Origin: Salinibacterium sp. NK8237
Lineage (GTDB): Bacteria > Actinomycetota > Actinomycetes > Actinomycetales > Microbacteriaceae
DNA: 64,000 nucleotides
Reading direction: 5' to 3'
Assembly: GCF_015864955.1 (NCBI RefSeq)
Contig: NZ_JADYWE010000002.1
Span: forward strand, 562,326-626,325
In this document: positions 24,605-33,693 of the stretch, piece after piece
How the letters are laid out: each line of letters opens with the position of its first letter
Position numbering within the stretch: position 1 is the first letter of the stretch
Notes under the pieces: model-generated
Databases searched by the model: none
Seen by the model: the letters and a program-made list of their open reading frames with translations, nothing else
Told to the model about the DNA's origin: nothing
Made by a program: the position numbers and the translations under genes

Positions 24605-27484
24605 GTGTCGAGCCAAACCCAATCAGCCCCGACGAGCAAGACGAGGTCTGCGTTTACGATTACGGCGATAATTCTCGCCGTCATTGTCATCGCGTTCTTC
24701 TTGTTCTCGAACCTCTACGCCGATGTGCTCTGGTATAGCCAGACCGGGTATTTGGAGGTTCTTACTACCCAGTGGATTGCTACAGCCGTGATGTTCATGA
24801 TCGGATTCGTCGCGATGGCGGTTCCGGTCGGTGTCAGCCTGCTGATCGCTTTCCGTGCACGCCCGATCTACGCCAAGCTCAATGCGCAGCTTGAGGGCTA
24901 CCAGCAGGTAGTCGAACCCCTGCGCAAGCTCGCCATGGTCGGCATCCCCGTTCTCCTTGGCATCTTCGGCGGTGTCTCCTCAGCGAGCGCTTGGCCCGTT
25001 GCCCTGCAGTGGCTGAACCGCAGCTCATTCGGCGAGACCGATCCGCAGTTCGGGTTGGATATCTCCTTCTACTTCTACGAGCTTCCGATGTATCACTCCA
25101 TCGTTGGCTTTGCCTCCGCCGTGTTGATCATCTCCTTCATCGGAGCACTCGCAACGAGCTACCTCTACGGCGCTCTCAGCGTTCAGGGCCGCGAAGTGCG
25201 CATTTCGCGTTCCGCTCGCGTTCAGCTTGCGATCACCGCCGGTGTCTTCTTCGCTCTGCAGGCCCTCAGCATTTGGCTTGACCAGTACACGACGTTGTAC
25301 TCCGCTAGCCAGGGCTTCCTGCAGACCGGTGCAAGCTATACCGAGGCAAACGCCACCATCCCGGGTCGTGCGATTCTCGCCGGCATCGCGGCGATCGTGG
25401 CCATCCTCTTCATCGTCACGGCCATTATCGGTCGCTGGCGTTTGCCGATGATCGGCACCGCGCTGCTGCTCATCAGCGGACTTGTCGTCGGAAACCTTTA
25501 CCCGTGGATCGTTCAGCGGTTCCAGGTGGACCCCAACGCCCGTAGCTACGAATCTGAATATATTGATCGCAGCATTCAGGCGACCAGGGATGCCTACGGT
25601 GTCTCTGATGTTGACGAAGTTCCCTACAGTGCGACAACGGATGCCGAGCCCGGAGCGCTTCGTGCCGACGCGACCACGACGGCCAACATCCGAATTCTCG
25701 ACCCCGCGATCGCCCCAGCGGCGTTTGCGCAGCTCGAGCAGTTCAAGCAGTACTACCAGTTCGGTAGCCACCTCGACGTTGATCGCTATGACATCGATGG
25801 TGAGACTCAAGACACCGTGATTGCGGTTCGTGAGCTCAACCAGTCCGGTCTTGGCGAGTCACAGTCGTGGTACAACAACGCGGTCGTCTACACCCACGGT
25901 TATGGCGTCGTTGCCGCTTTTGGTAACCAGCGTGCCGCAGACGGACAGCCCGTGTTCCTCGAGTCAGGGATTCCGAGCACCGGAGACCTTGGCGAATACG
26001 AACCTCGCGTTTACTTCGGCGAAGACTCTCCGGAGTATTCGATTGTTGGTGCCCCTGAAGGCTCCGATGACATCGAACTCGACTACCCATCGGGTGGCGA
26101 AGACAGCGACCAGAACGCGACGACGACGTTTGACGGTGACGGCGGGCCTGTACTCGACAACATCTTCAAGAAGCTTGTCTACGCGGTGAAGTTCCAGTCT
26201 GAGCAAATTTTCCTCGCATCCGATGTGACGGACGAGTCTCAGATTCTCTACGACCGCGAACCTCTGGACCGCGTTGCTAAGGTGGCGCCGTACCTCACCC
26301 TTGACAGTGATGTGTACCCGGCGATTGTGGACGAGCGAATCGTGTGGATCGTCGACGGCTACACGACGGGTGCTAACTACCCGTACTCGCAGGTAGAGCA
26401 GCTTTCTAGCGCGATTGCCGACACCTACACGCCGGCGCCGCAGTTCGCCCTCGACGACATCAACTACATCCGCAACTCGGTGAAGGCGACTGTTGATGCC
26501 TATGACGGCTCGGTGAACCTGTACGCGTGGGATGACGAAGACCCGGTTCTGCAAACGTGGAACAAGATCTTCCCGAACACTCTATTGCCGCAAAGCGACA
26601 TGACCGTCGATCTGTTGGATCACGTGCGGTACCCCGCTGACCTGTTCAAGGTGCAACGCGAGATTCTTGGCTCGTACCACGTCACCGATGCTGGCTCGTT
26701 CTACTCGAGCGATGACCAGTGGATCAGCCCCGAAGACCCGGTTTCGGACACTGGATCGCTCCAGCCGCCCTACTACCTGACAATGCAGGTTCCGGGAACG
26801 GACGACCCCGCGTTCACGCTCTACTCGACCTTCATTCCGCGAGGAACGGCTGACGCGAGTCGAAGTGTCCTTACCGGTTATTTGACGGCGAACTCTGATG
26901 CGGGACCAGACTACGGAAAGCTCACGCTGCTGACGTTGCCGAAACAGGACACGATTCCGGGTCCTGGACAGGTGCAGAACAGCTTCAATACCGACCCCAT
27001 AGTGGCCAACCAGCTCGCGCTTCTGCAGCAGGGTGACACTGAAGTGAATCTCGGTAACCTGCTGACGTTGCCTGTCGGTGGTGGACTGCTCTATGTTCAG
27101 CCGGTCTACGTGCAGTCGACCAGCGGAACTCAGTACCCACTGCTGCGCAAGGTGCTGGTGTCATTCGGTGACGAGATTGCCTTCGAAGACACTCTCGACG
27201 AAGCTCTCGACACGCTGTTCGGTGGAGACTCTGGTGCCGAGGCTGGCGACGGGGAAGTTCCGGTAACGCCGGATGTTCCTGTTGACCCGGACGCGCCGGT
27301 TGACCCCGATGCTGAAGTCGACGTGCCGAGCGACAACGCGGAGCTTGACAGCGCACTTGCGGATTACAAGTCGGCACTTGCCGACCGTAACGCGGCCTAT
27401 GCAGACAACGACCTCGTCGCTGCTGCTGAAGCTGACCAGGCGATGGTCGACGCAATTGAGCGGGCAATCGCCGCCACCGAATAA
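24605..27484 (+). CDS. UPF0182 family membrane protein
   Basis: A 959-residue protein with seven hydrophobic segments in the first 310 residues and a large extracytoplasmic domain, matching UPF0182 (Rv3193c in M. tuberculosis). Family signatures include 'DVLWYSQTGYLEVL' near residue 40, 'YPWIVQRFQVDPN' near 305, and 'YTHGYGVVAA' near 430. The last 90 residues form an acidic Pro/Asp-Val repeat stretch (VDPDAPVDPDAEVD) followed by an Ala-rich helix. The function is not known. The GTG start has AGGAGCAAAG upstream. It follows the PDZ protease by 211 bp, and a terminator closes the gene. Confidence 0.88.
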   Translation: MSSQTQSAPTSKTRSAFTITAIILAVIVIAFFLFSNLYADVLWYSQTGYLEVLTTQWIATAVMFMIGFVAMAVPVGVSLLIAFRARPIYAKLNAQLEGYQQVVEPLRKLAMVGIPVLLGIFGGVSSASAWPVALQWLNRSSFGETDPQFGLDISFYFYELPMYHSIVGFASAVLIISFIGALATSYLYGALSVQGREVRISRSARVQLAITAGVFFALQALSIWLDQYTTLYSASQGFLQTGASYTEANATIPGRAILAGIAAIVAILFIVTAIIGRWRLPMIGTALLLISGLVVGNLYPWIVQRFQVDPNARSYESEYIDRSIQATRDAYGVSDVDEVPYSATTDAEPGALRADATTTANIRILDPAIAPAAFAQLEQFKQYYQFGSHLDVDRYDIDGETQDTVIAVRELNQSGLGESQSWYNNAVVYTHGYGVVAAFGNQRAADGQPVFLESGIPSTGDLGEYEPRVYFGEDSPEYSIVGAPEGSDDIELDYPSGGEDSDQNATTTFDGDGGPVLDNIFKKLVYAVKFQSEQIFLASDVTDESQILYDREPLDRVAKVAPYLTLDSDVYPAIVDERIVWIVDGYTTGANYPYSQVEQLSSAIADTYTPAPQFALDDINYIRNSVKATVDAYDGSVNLYAWDDEDPVLQTWNKIFPNTLLPQSDMTVDLLDHVRYPADLFKVQREILGSYHVTDAGSFYSSDDQWISPEDPVSDTGSLQPPYYLTMQVPGTDDPAFTLYSTFIPRGTADASRSVLTGYLTANSDAGPDYGKLTLLTLPKQDTIPGPGQVQNSFNTDPIVANQLALLQQGDTEVNLGNLLTLPVGGGLLYVQPVYVQSTSGTQYPLLRKVLVSFGDEIAFEDTLDEALDTLFGGDSGAEAGDGEVPVTPDVPVDPDAPVDPDAEVDVPSDNAELDSALADYKSALADRNAAYADNDLVAAAEADQAMVDAIERAIAATE

Positions 27485-27493
27485 CAAATTCTG

Positions 27494-27530
27494 ACTCAGC
27501 GGGCCGCAGCACACTGTGAGCCCGCTGAGT
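27494..27530 (+). terminator. Terminator of the UPF0182 gene
   Basis: A perfect 11-bp stem (ACTCAGCGGGC at 27494-27504, GCCCGCTGAGT at 27520-27530) with a 15-base loop, followed by TCGGTTTT. It lies 9 bp after the stop codon and ends the conserved block before the tRNA gene. Confidence 0.8.
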
Positions 27531-27573
27531 TCGGTTTTCGTGCCGTTCACCCTGTGTTACGCTTTATATACGC

Positions 27574-27650
27574 CGCGGGGTGGAGCAGTTCGGTAGCTCG
27601 CTGGGCTCATAACCCAGAGGTCGCAGGTTCAAATCCTGTCCCCGCAACCA
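27574..27650 (+). tRNA. Initiator tRNA-fMet (CAT)
   Basis: A 77-base tRNA with anticodon CAT in the loop CTCATAA. Two initiator hallmarks are visible. The acceptor stem starts with C1 opposite A72, an unpaired mismatch, with 6 good pairs below it. The anticodon stem has the three consecutive G:C pairs GGG/CCC needed for P-site entry. The T loop reads GGTTCAAATCC, and the CCA end (27648-27650) is encoded. The rest of the 27484-27833 stretch holds only the two flanking terminators and a short leader for the next gene. Confidence 0.96.
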
Positions 27651-27654
27651 CGTG

Positions 27655-27687
27655 AAGAATCCCGGTCTCATTGAGACCGGGATTCTT
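27655..27687 (+). terminator. Terminator of the tRNA-fMet gene
   Basis: A perfect 15-bp stem (AAGAATCCCGGTCTC at 27655-27669 with its complement at 27673-27687) and a 3-base ATT loop, starting 4 bp after the CCA end. The 3' arm ends in ATTCTT. Confidence 0.9.
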
Positions 27688-27832
27688 GCGTTAACGGGGC
27701 TGCCTCAACGGGCTTGTGCGGTGCCTTCGGATGCGCGATCCGCCCCCGGGTGTGAGATTCTTAGCTGCACCGTGCCCGGGTAGTTGAACCCGCGAAGCTC
27801 CTGAACGGTGTTCTTGCAGAGAGAGACCCCCT

Positions 27833-28783
27833 ATGAATTCTCACGCCACCAGGACCGCCCTCATCACGGGCGCAAGCTCAGGGGTGGGCTGGGAAGCCGC
27901 AGCGCAGCTTGCCGAGGCAGGCTACGGCCGCATCATCATCACGGCGCGCACTGCTGAGAAAGTCGCAGAGGCTGGGGCTTCGCTCAGCGCACGAGTTCCT
28001 GGCGCGCAGTTCGTGCCGGTGACTCTCGACCTCGACGACTTCGGATCCATCTCCCGGGCTGCTGACACCCTCATCACCGACGGCACTGCTATCGACGCCC
28101 TCATCCTCAACGCGGGGGTTGCGTCCACCACCCAGTTGCGCCGCACCTCGGCTGGCATTGAACAGATCATGGCGGCGACGCTGACAGGGCACCACGCGTT
28201 TACCCAGCACCTGCTCCGGGGTGGGCTGTTGAGCGCCCACGCTCACATCATCATCGCCGGGTCGGAAGCCGCGCGCGGAGATGTTCCCTCGTTCACTGTT
28301 GTTGACGTGGCTGAGTTGGCTGCGGCATCCTTCGACGGTGATCTGGAGCGTGCCATTGAGGCGCTTCTTCGCGCGGAGCCGCCCGTGAAATACAGCAACA
28401 ACAGTCAGTATGCGACGGCGAAGACCTTTGCGGTGTGGTGGGCGAAAGAGCTCGCCACCCAACTTCCCGCCGGCATGACGGTGAATGCGGTGTCGCCCGG
28501 CAACACTCCGGATACGCAAGCATCACGGGCCATGCCCGCGATCATGCGCAAGGTTCTAATGCCGCTCATGAAGTTGATTCCTGGCGTCTCGCACGGCATT
28601 CCGGTGGCCGCTGCTCGGTATCTCAGTGCGATCGAAATGTCGGATGACGTGACCGGCACCTTCTTCGCGTCACCGCCGAAGAAAATGACGGGACCGCTCA
28701 CCGCCTCGACCCAGGGCCATTTCACCAACCCAGCCGGGCAGCGCGCCCTCTGGAACGTGTTGGAGAGACTGACAGCCGAGTAG
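27833..28783 (+). CDS. Short-chain dehydrogenase/reductase
   Basis: A 316-residue classical-type SDR, longer than the usual 250 residues, as in the retinol-dehydrogenase / protochlorophyllide-reductase-like group. The cofactor motif is ITGASSGVGWE (TGxxxGxG, residues 11-20), followed by NAGVA (about 92), a serine strand (IIIAGSEAARG) and the catalytic YATAK (Tyr-x-x-x-Lys, about 197-201). The Arg in 'IIITARTAEK' after beta-2 favours NADP. Substrate unknown. The gene follows the tRNA terminator and stands alone; it is convergent with the ThrE-like gene. Confidence 0.85.
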   Translation: MNSHATRTALITGASSGVGWEAAAQLAEAGYGRIIITARTAEKVAEAGASLSARVPGAQFVPVTLDLDDFGSISRAADTLITDGTAIDALILNAGVASTTQLRRTSAGIEQIMAATLTGHHAFTQHLLRGGLLSAHAHIIIAGSEAARGDVPSFTVVDVAELAAASFDGDLERAIEALLRAEPPVKYSNNSQYATAKTFAVWWAKELATQLPAGMTVNAVSPGNTPDTQASRAMPAIMRKVLMPLMKLIPGVSHGIPVAAARYLSAIEMSDDVTGTFFASPPKKMTGPLTASTQGHFTNPAGQRALWNVLERLTAE

Positions 28784-28807
28784 TAGCGTTCCGAGTTGCC
28801 CGCTACT
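28782..28807 (+). terminator. Weak terminator after the SDR gene
   Basis: A 7-bp stem, AGTAGCG (28782-28788) and CGCTACT (28801-28807), with a 12-base loop and a following TTT run on the plus strand. It overlaps the stop codons of both convergent genes. Confidence 0.45.
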
Positions 28808-30710
28808 TTTCGGCGGAGGCTTCGGTTTCCTGCTGAGCGCCAGAGGCAGGCACTGCTATTGGCTCGGTCGCAGGGGCCGGGTCAAGGAAGTCGAAGAGTT
28901 GGGGAATCCGTTGGTCGCGCAGCGAACTTGAGGCGGCGAGCCCGATGAGAACTCCCAGGGCGATCGCGATCATTGTGCCGACCGTGGTGATGAGGCTGCT
29001 AAACGCTCCTGTGTTGCCCCCTAAGACCTCGGTGACGCCTACGAGCCCCAACGCTCCCGGTACGAGCAGCCAGAACGCAGGGAGGAAGCTGACGATCGCG
29101 GGAGGGCCGCTGCGGTGTCGCGCGACGAGCACCGCGACGGGAGTCATCGCGATGGCACCGACGAGAGCCGACAGTACGCCGCCGAACAACACATCACCGA
29201 TCACTTGGGCGCCATAGGCAACGTAGAGCACGAGCATGATCCACGGAATGGATGCCGGCCGTGCGCACTGATAGACGGATATTCCGATTCCGAATACCGC
29301 GACCGCGATCCACGGCGCGATGGGGCCGAGTGGGTCGTTTGATACGTCAAGGTTGATGGTGGGAACCCCCACAAGGGCGCCGGCGGACACAATGCCGACG
29401 GCGAGCAACAGCAGTCGCATCGCACCAGCGGCAGCGCGGGCAGAACCCGACATGATGTGGCCGGTCGCAAGCTCGATCACGGCCGTTGTGAGCAGCCCAC
29501 CAGGCAACAGGATGACGAGAGGGGCCACGAGCGACGGCAGCACTCCGGAGTCAGTGGACACTCGGGTGACGAGCAACACGATCAGTGACGAGCCAAGCGC
29601 TGCCCCCACAATGACGAGAGCCGTGTAGGCGGAGGGGAGTCGTTCGCCAAGCAAGAGCAGCGTGCCGACACCGAGGCCGAGGACCGCAGCCAACAGCACT
29701 CCCAGCCACGACGATCCCAAAAGTACAGAGATTGCCGCCGACGTGAGGGCATACGCGAAGACTCGTTGAACGGGAGAAAACGGTGCAGAAAGCTCTCGCA
29801 CCTTGGTGAGCTGGCGGGTTACCCACGCGCTAGAGCCGGCCCGCACCCGCCCCACTTTGACGACGCGGTCAATCACATCAATGGCGTAAAGCAGATATGA
29901 CCGGCGCCCGGCAGACACTGCACGCGTCTGGGCAGAACCATCCGCATCCAACGACACCAATATCGCTGTCGGAAACACGATGACCTCAGCGGAGGGATAC
30001 CCGTTTGCGGTGGCCACATCCTGCACCGCAGAGCGCACCATGCTGACGGGGTAGCCGCTGTCGATCATCGCTTCGCCGACATCCGCCATTGAATCGAGCA
30101 CCACACCAGCGGACGTGTTTCTGTCGCGCAACGGTGCTGCGGGGGCGGCGGTGTGCTCTGGGTGGGAATGCCGGCGTAGCGCAAGCCAGAGCACAAAGAG
30201 GCTCGCGGCCAGCACGGCGATCGCGATCAGTAGTGACGTGAGCGAAACGGTGGATGTCGCAACGCTTGGCGGTGTTGCCGGCAGCGGAACAATCTCGACC
30301 TCATCGACCGGAGTCTCGGCCGGCGTGGGCGTGGCGCTCGGCGTCGGAGTAGCGGTCTCGGAGGGAACCGGAGTGGGGGTGGGAATCGAAGTGGAAAGGG
30401 AAGTCGGTGTTGGGATTGGATCGAGCGTAGAAGTCGGGCTCGGGGTGATCGTCGCGGGGGGAGTCTCTGGCACGCCGGGGTCAAGCGCGTCGGGGTCGTC
30501 GACAGCGGCCACAGCGGTGCCGCTCGGTGTGGCGTTTATCGAGAGGGCCGGCGAGACAGCTGTTGTGGACGTGAACGTGGACGTGGACGTGGACGCGGAC
30601 ACGGGGAATGCGGGTGTGGCCGCCGCCGGTGCGGATAACGCGAGTGCTGCGGCAGAGCAGGCAGCGACGACGAGCACTCGAAGACTCAGTCGGCGCCGCG
30701 CGATTTTCAT
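28803..30710 (-). CDS. ThrE-family amino acid exporter with an extracytoplasmic Ser/Thr/Pro stalk
   Basis: A 635-residue protein. Residues 1-33 form a signal peptide (MKIARRRLSLR, then a hydrophobic Ala-rich core ending APAAATPA). About 34-165 are Ser/Thr/Pro-rich (STSTSTFTST, TPTPSATPTPAETP). A membrane segment follows at about 165-185. Then comes the ThrE N-terminal domain with 'DSMADVGEAMIDSGYP' and 'VFPTAILVSLD', and about ten C-terminal membrane helices. ThrE-type carriers export threonine and serine. The stalk is not part of the classical family and should lie outside the cell if the first segment is a signal peptide. ATG 30710 follows a GGAGGA site; the open frame runs 21 codons further upstream. 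Confidence 0.8.
   Translation of the reverse strand: MKIARRRLSLRVLVVAACSAAALALSAPAAATPAFPVSASTSTSTFTSTTAVSPALSINATPSGTAVAAVDDPDALDPGVPETPPATITPSPTSTLDPIPTPTSLSTSIPTPTPVPSETATPTPSATPTPAETPVDEVEIVPLPATPPSVATSTVSLTSLLIAIAVLAASLFVLWLALRRHSHPEHTAAPAAPLRDRNTSAGVVLDSMADVGEAMIDSGYPVSMVRSAVQDVATANGYPSAEVIVFPTAILVSLDADGSAQTRAVSAGRRSYLLYAIDVIDRVVKVGRVRAGSSAWVTRQLTKVRELSAPFSPVQRVFAYALTSAAISVLLGSSWLGVLLAAVLGLGVGTLLLLGERLPSAYTALVIVGAALGSSLIVLLVTRVSTDSGVLPSLVAPLVILLPGGLLTTAVIELATGHIMSGSARAAAGAMRLLLLAVGIVSAGALVGVPTINLDVSNDPLGPIAPWIAVAVFGIGISVYQCARPASIPWIMLVLYVAYGAQVIGDVLFGGVLSALVGAIAMTPVAVLVARHRSGPPAIVSFLPAFWLLVPGALGLVGVTEVLGGNTGAFSSLITTVGTMIAIALGVLIGLAASSSLRDQRIPQLFDFLDPAPATEPIAVPASGAQQETEASAEK
30565..30600. 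repeat. Hexanucleotide tandem repeat within the ThrE stalk
   Basis: Six consecutive 6-base units (consensus GTGGAC on the plus strand, two with one change) inside the coding region of the exporter. On the coding strand they give alternating Ser-Thr with one Phe. A 6-base unit preserves the reading frame when copies are gained or lost, so stalk length could vary without breaking the gene. Confidence 0.75.
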
Positions 30711-30832
30711 GCTCCAGTGTCCTCCGTTGTAGACAAACCGGTGTGTATGCAACGTACGCGGAATCGTCGGCAACAGCGAATGTGGTTGCGCTTATCGCCT
30801 GGTCTCATGCTCGCGTGAGCGAGAAAGGCAGC

Positions 30833-32458
30833 TTAGTGACGGGGCTGCGGTGCGCGCTGGCGTTGTTGAGGTCGCAGCGCTGAGCCGCGACGGGCCGCGA
30901 GCAAAGCCGATCCGGCAAGGAGCAGGAAGGTGGCAGCCAGAGCCGCGTTTGTCGCATCCGAGCCGGTTGCGGGCAGCAATGCGCCGGCGAAACGAACGGT
31001 GGTGGAATCGGAGGCGAGCGTGAGTTGGTCGGACGCGACCGTGGCGATGCTCGAGAAGTCGGCTCCGGCATCCGTGACGATGAGGGTCGCTGTGCAGGTT
31101 CCGGTAGCACCGGGGGCGAGGTCTGCGGGCATTGCCGAGCAGTCGAACGCCAACGTCGGCAGGGTACTGGTGACGACAACGTTGTCGAGAGTGGTGTTTC
31201 CAGCGTTGTACGCAGAAACGGTGAAGGTCGCGGTGTCGCCCACGGCGGTGTACGTGGTCGTGTCGGCGCTCTGGGCGACGTCGAGTGCAAGGGCCTGATT
31301 AGTTGCGGTAGTCGCGGTGTCGGCGGCAGAGGTGACGGTTTCGCCCCACGTCTCTCCGGAGGCGGTGGCGGAGTTGGTGTAGCTACCAGCGTCGATATCG
31401 TCTTGCGTCACGGCATGTTCGGCGGTGCAGGTCATGGTGGCGCCTGCGGCGAGGGTGTTCGAGGGGCACGCGAGGTTCAGCGCGCCTGCGTCGTTCACGG
31501 TGACGTTGCTGAGTGCGAGTGTGCCGGTGTTGGTGAGGAGAAAGCTGTAGTCGATGAGGTCGCCGACCTGACTCGCCGTGGCGGGCAATGCTGTCGCGGT
31601 CTTCGCGATCGTGAGGTTTGCCGTGCCGTCGACAACGGACGGGCCGATGAAGCTCATTCCCTCCGCGACGGCAGTTCCTGTGTCGTGTTCGTCGCCCACG
31701 ATGACCACCATGCGTGAGACGGGGGTGGCGAGATCGGCGGTGAAGCCGATCCAGCGCGTGCTGCGGTTGCCGCAGCCATCGGGGTCTGTACCGCACAAAC
31801 TTTGGTCGCCGCTCGGCACGACTTCTTCTTCAGAGATCAGCAGATCGCCGGTGTCGTAGAGGCGCACGAGCGCGGGGACGCCTGACCCATCGCTGCGTGT
31901 TTCGAGATCGCCGAACCACCCGCCGAAAGCAAGCACGTCAGTGGAAAAGGTGAACTCAAACGCGTCGCGGGTGTTGGCTTCTTGGGAGTTGCCGCCGGAT
32001 GCTCCGTAGCTGAAGCCGGCGCCGTTGGTGCAGCCACTGTTGCCATCGAGGAGCGAGGGCCGAGGTGAGCTGCTTTGAAGGGTGTTGCCGCTGCCGGTGC
32101 ACTGGGCGATTCCGGGGTTAGGGCTCACACCGACAAGGGTGGTCGTGGCGCCGGGGGTGTACATGGTGCGTTCAACGGACACGGTGGTGCCGCCCGGTGT
32201 AGTTGCAATCACGCCCGAGAGTGGATCGTTCTGGGTGCCGTTGATGACGAGAGGCGCGGGAACTGTGCCGCCACGCGCGGTAACGGCGATGCCCCACGCG
32301 TCGCGAAGGGTGGTGGTGGCGGCACGACCGGCGATGTTGTTTCCCGATGCTTCTGCCGACACGTGCGAATACGTGGCAGCGGATGCCGGAGTCGCCACGA
32401 GCGCGACGAGAGAGGTCGCGAGGGCCGCAACGAAAGCAGTCTTAATCGGGTACTTCAC
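30833..32458 (-). CDS. LPXTG-anchored surface protein with DUF11-like repeats
   Basis: A 541-residue secreted protein. A signal peptide (KYPIKTAFVAALATSLVAL... ending ASA-ATY, about residue 28) is followed by a unique domain of about 270 residues with paired cysteines (CTGSG, CTNGAG, CGTDPDGCGN). Two DUF11-like beta-sandwich repeats follow ('IDYSFLLTNTGTLALSNVTV' and 'TATFTVSAYNAGNTTLDNVVV'). The C-terminus has LPATG, a hydrophobic stretch and a basic tail (RRGS...RQRAPQPRH), a full sortase sorting signal. It is therefore probably linked covalently to peptidoglycan. GTG 32458 was chosen because AAAGGA precedes it and the signal peptide starts there. No sortase gene is in the window. Confidence 0.82.
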   Translation of the reverse strand: MKYPIKTAFVAALATSLVALVATPASAATYSHVSAEASGNNIAGRAATTTLRDAWGIAVTARGGTVPAPLVINGTQNDPLSGVIATTPGGTTVSVERTMYTPGATTTLVGVSPNPGIAQCTGSGNTLQSSSPRPSLLDGNSGCTNGAGFSYGASGGNSQEANTRDAFEFTFSTDVLAFGGWFGDLETRSDGSGVPALVRLYDTGDLLISEEEVVPSGDQSLCGTDPDGCGNRSTRWIGFTADLATPVSRMVVIVGDEHDTGTAVAEGMSFIGPSVVDGTANLTIAKTATALPATASQVGDLIDYSFLLTNTGTLALSNVTVNDAGALNLACPSNTLAAGATMTCTAEHAVTQDDIDAGSYTNSATASGETWGETVTSAADTATTATNQALALDVAQSADTTTYTAVGDTATFTVSAYNAGNTTLDNVVVTSTLPTLAFDCSAMPADLAPGATGTCTATLIVTDAGADFSSIATVASDQLTLASDSTTVRFAGALLPATGSDATNAALAATFLLLAGSALLAARRGSALRPQQRQRAPQPRH

Positions 32459-32571
32459 AGTGAATCCTTTAGCGTGAAGCCGCTTCGGGTGCGACCAACA
32501 CACCACCAGCCTATGGGAAAAGGGTCGCGCGGTTCATTACCCAGTTGGGGTGGCGTTGGAATCTGGCAGCT

Positions 32572-33195
32572 TTAGTGGGCGGCGTAACGCCAAGTGTCGA
32601 CTAGCCCATGGATAGCGGCAAACGCTGAGTGGATGTGCTCGGCGCCAGCCTGCGAGCGGATGGTGACTTGAAGCCCGAAGAACAGAAGCGAGAGCATTTC
32701 GGCTCGTTGAGCGGTTAGGGCATCGTTCTCGGTCGCCTCGGGGAGTGCGAGGGCTGCAAGAGCGGTCATCTGCAGGCGAAGAGCTTGGTTGTTCTCAACG
32801 GAGAAGTCTTCGTAGCCTGGCATGCTGCCCCGCAATTCGTTCGCGCTCATCACCATGAGGCAGCCCCTACTGCCCTCGTCGGTGCCCGCGAATTCTTCGA
32901 ATTTGTCGAAGAAAGTGTGGATGCCGGCAATGCCGGTCCCGGATTCAGCGCGAAGCTGCGTGAGCATCGCCATGCGCTCGCTGAGGTAACGCCGCAGCAC
33001 GGTCGCGAAGAGTTCCTCTTTGCTGCCGAAGGTGCGGTACAGGCTGGGTTTGTGCACCCCGCTGGCTTCAACAATGTCTGTCATGGAGGTATTGCCGTAA
33101 CCCTGCTGCCAAAACAGCGCGGTGAGCTGGTTGAGCACAGCTTCTTCGTCGAAGGCTCGGGGACGGCCAGCGGTGGGTGTTAATGTGGTGCTCAT
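32572..33195 (-). CDS. TetR family regulator
   Basis: A 207-residue TetR protein. The helix-turn-helix spans about residues 14-62, with 'TSMTDIVEASGVHKPSLYRTFGSKEELF' split into the two recognition helices and the classic SLYRTFGSKEEL end. The C-terminal part is of the AefR/YxaF-like type ('SRGCLMVMSANELRG'). It is divergent from a glyoxalase-fold gene that starts 106 bp away, suggesting local control of that gene. A possible operator lies immediately before its start. Confidence 0.88.
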   Translation of the reverse strand: MSTTLTPTAGRPRAFDEEAVLNQLTALFWQQGYGNTSMTDIVEASGVHKPSLYRTFGSKEELFATVLRRYLSERMAMLTQLRAESGTGIAGIHTFFDKFEEFAGTDEGSRGCLMVMSANELRGSMPGYEDFSVENNQALRLQMTALAALALPEATENDALTAQRAEMLSLLFFGLQVTIRSQAGAEHIHSAFAAIHGLVDTWRYAAH

Positions 33196-33197
33196 TC

Positions 33198-33222
33198 ATC
33201 CACTCTACGTCTATTCGTGGAT
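33198..33222. promoter_or_regulatory. Possible TetR operator (dyad)
   Basis: Perfect 6-bp arms ATCCAC (33198-33203) and GTGGAT (33217-33222) spaced by 13 bp, starting 3 bp upstream of the TetR start codon. The arms are short, so this could be chance; position is the main support. Confidence 0.35.
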
Positions 33223-33300
33223 ATTTAGAACCCACCGGTATCAAAACAATCGTGTGCCGTTCAGGACGCTTCGTTGGTGAAAAAATGGAAGGAAAGACCG

Positions 33301-33693
33301 ATGACCAGTTCCTTAGACAATGTTGAAGCCATCACCGTGTTCTCGGATGATGTTCCGGCATCCCGAGAGTTTTACACGAAAGTGTTTGCAGCGCCCATCC
33401 TGTTTGAAGACGAGGTGTCGGTCGCACTGCGAATCGGTGCGATCGTGATCAACGTCTTAGCGCGAAGCGAAGCCCCAGCGTTGATAGCGCCCGAGCCGAT
33501 CGCAGAAGCGGGAGCAGCGGCATCCGTAATGCTGACGGTGAATGTGACCGATGTGGATGCTGTCTGCGCCACCCTGAAGAAACACGGCGTCGAGCTCGTC
33601 AATGGTCCGATTGATCGGCCCTGGGGTCGCCGCACTGCAGTGTTTCTCGACCCGTCTGGGTTGCCGTGGGAGGTCGCTCAGGAGCTGGGTTAG
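33301..33693 (+). CDS. VOC/glyoxalase-fold protein
   Basis: A 130-residue vicinal-oxygen-chelate fold protein with two beta-alpha-beta-beta-beta units: 'EAITVFSDDVPASREFYTKVF' opens the first and 'NVTDVDAVCATLKKHGVEL' the second, ending in 'AVFLDPSGLPWEVAQ'. Such single-domain proteins may isomerise, detoxify or simply bind small electrophiles. Metal ligands are incomplete (Glu at the end of the second unit is seen, no clear His at the start), so activity cannot be predicted. A GGAAGGA site precedes ATG 33301. Divergent from the TetR gene, with a 4-bp overlap to the convergent gene downstream. Confidence 0.82.
   Translation: MTSSLDNVEAITVFSDDVPASREFYTKVFAAPILFEDEVSVALRIGAIVINVLARSEAPALIAPEPIAEAGAAASVMLTVNVTDVDAVCATLKKHGVELVNGPIDRPWGRRTAVFLDPSGLPWEVAQELG

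Noticed and set aside
24605..27484. The acidic VDPDAPVDPD-type tail of the UPF0182 protein as a calcium-binding repeat
   Set aside because: The stretch lacks the Gly-rich nonapeptide spacing of RTX or other known calcium repeats; low-complexity acidic tails are common in this family.
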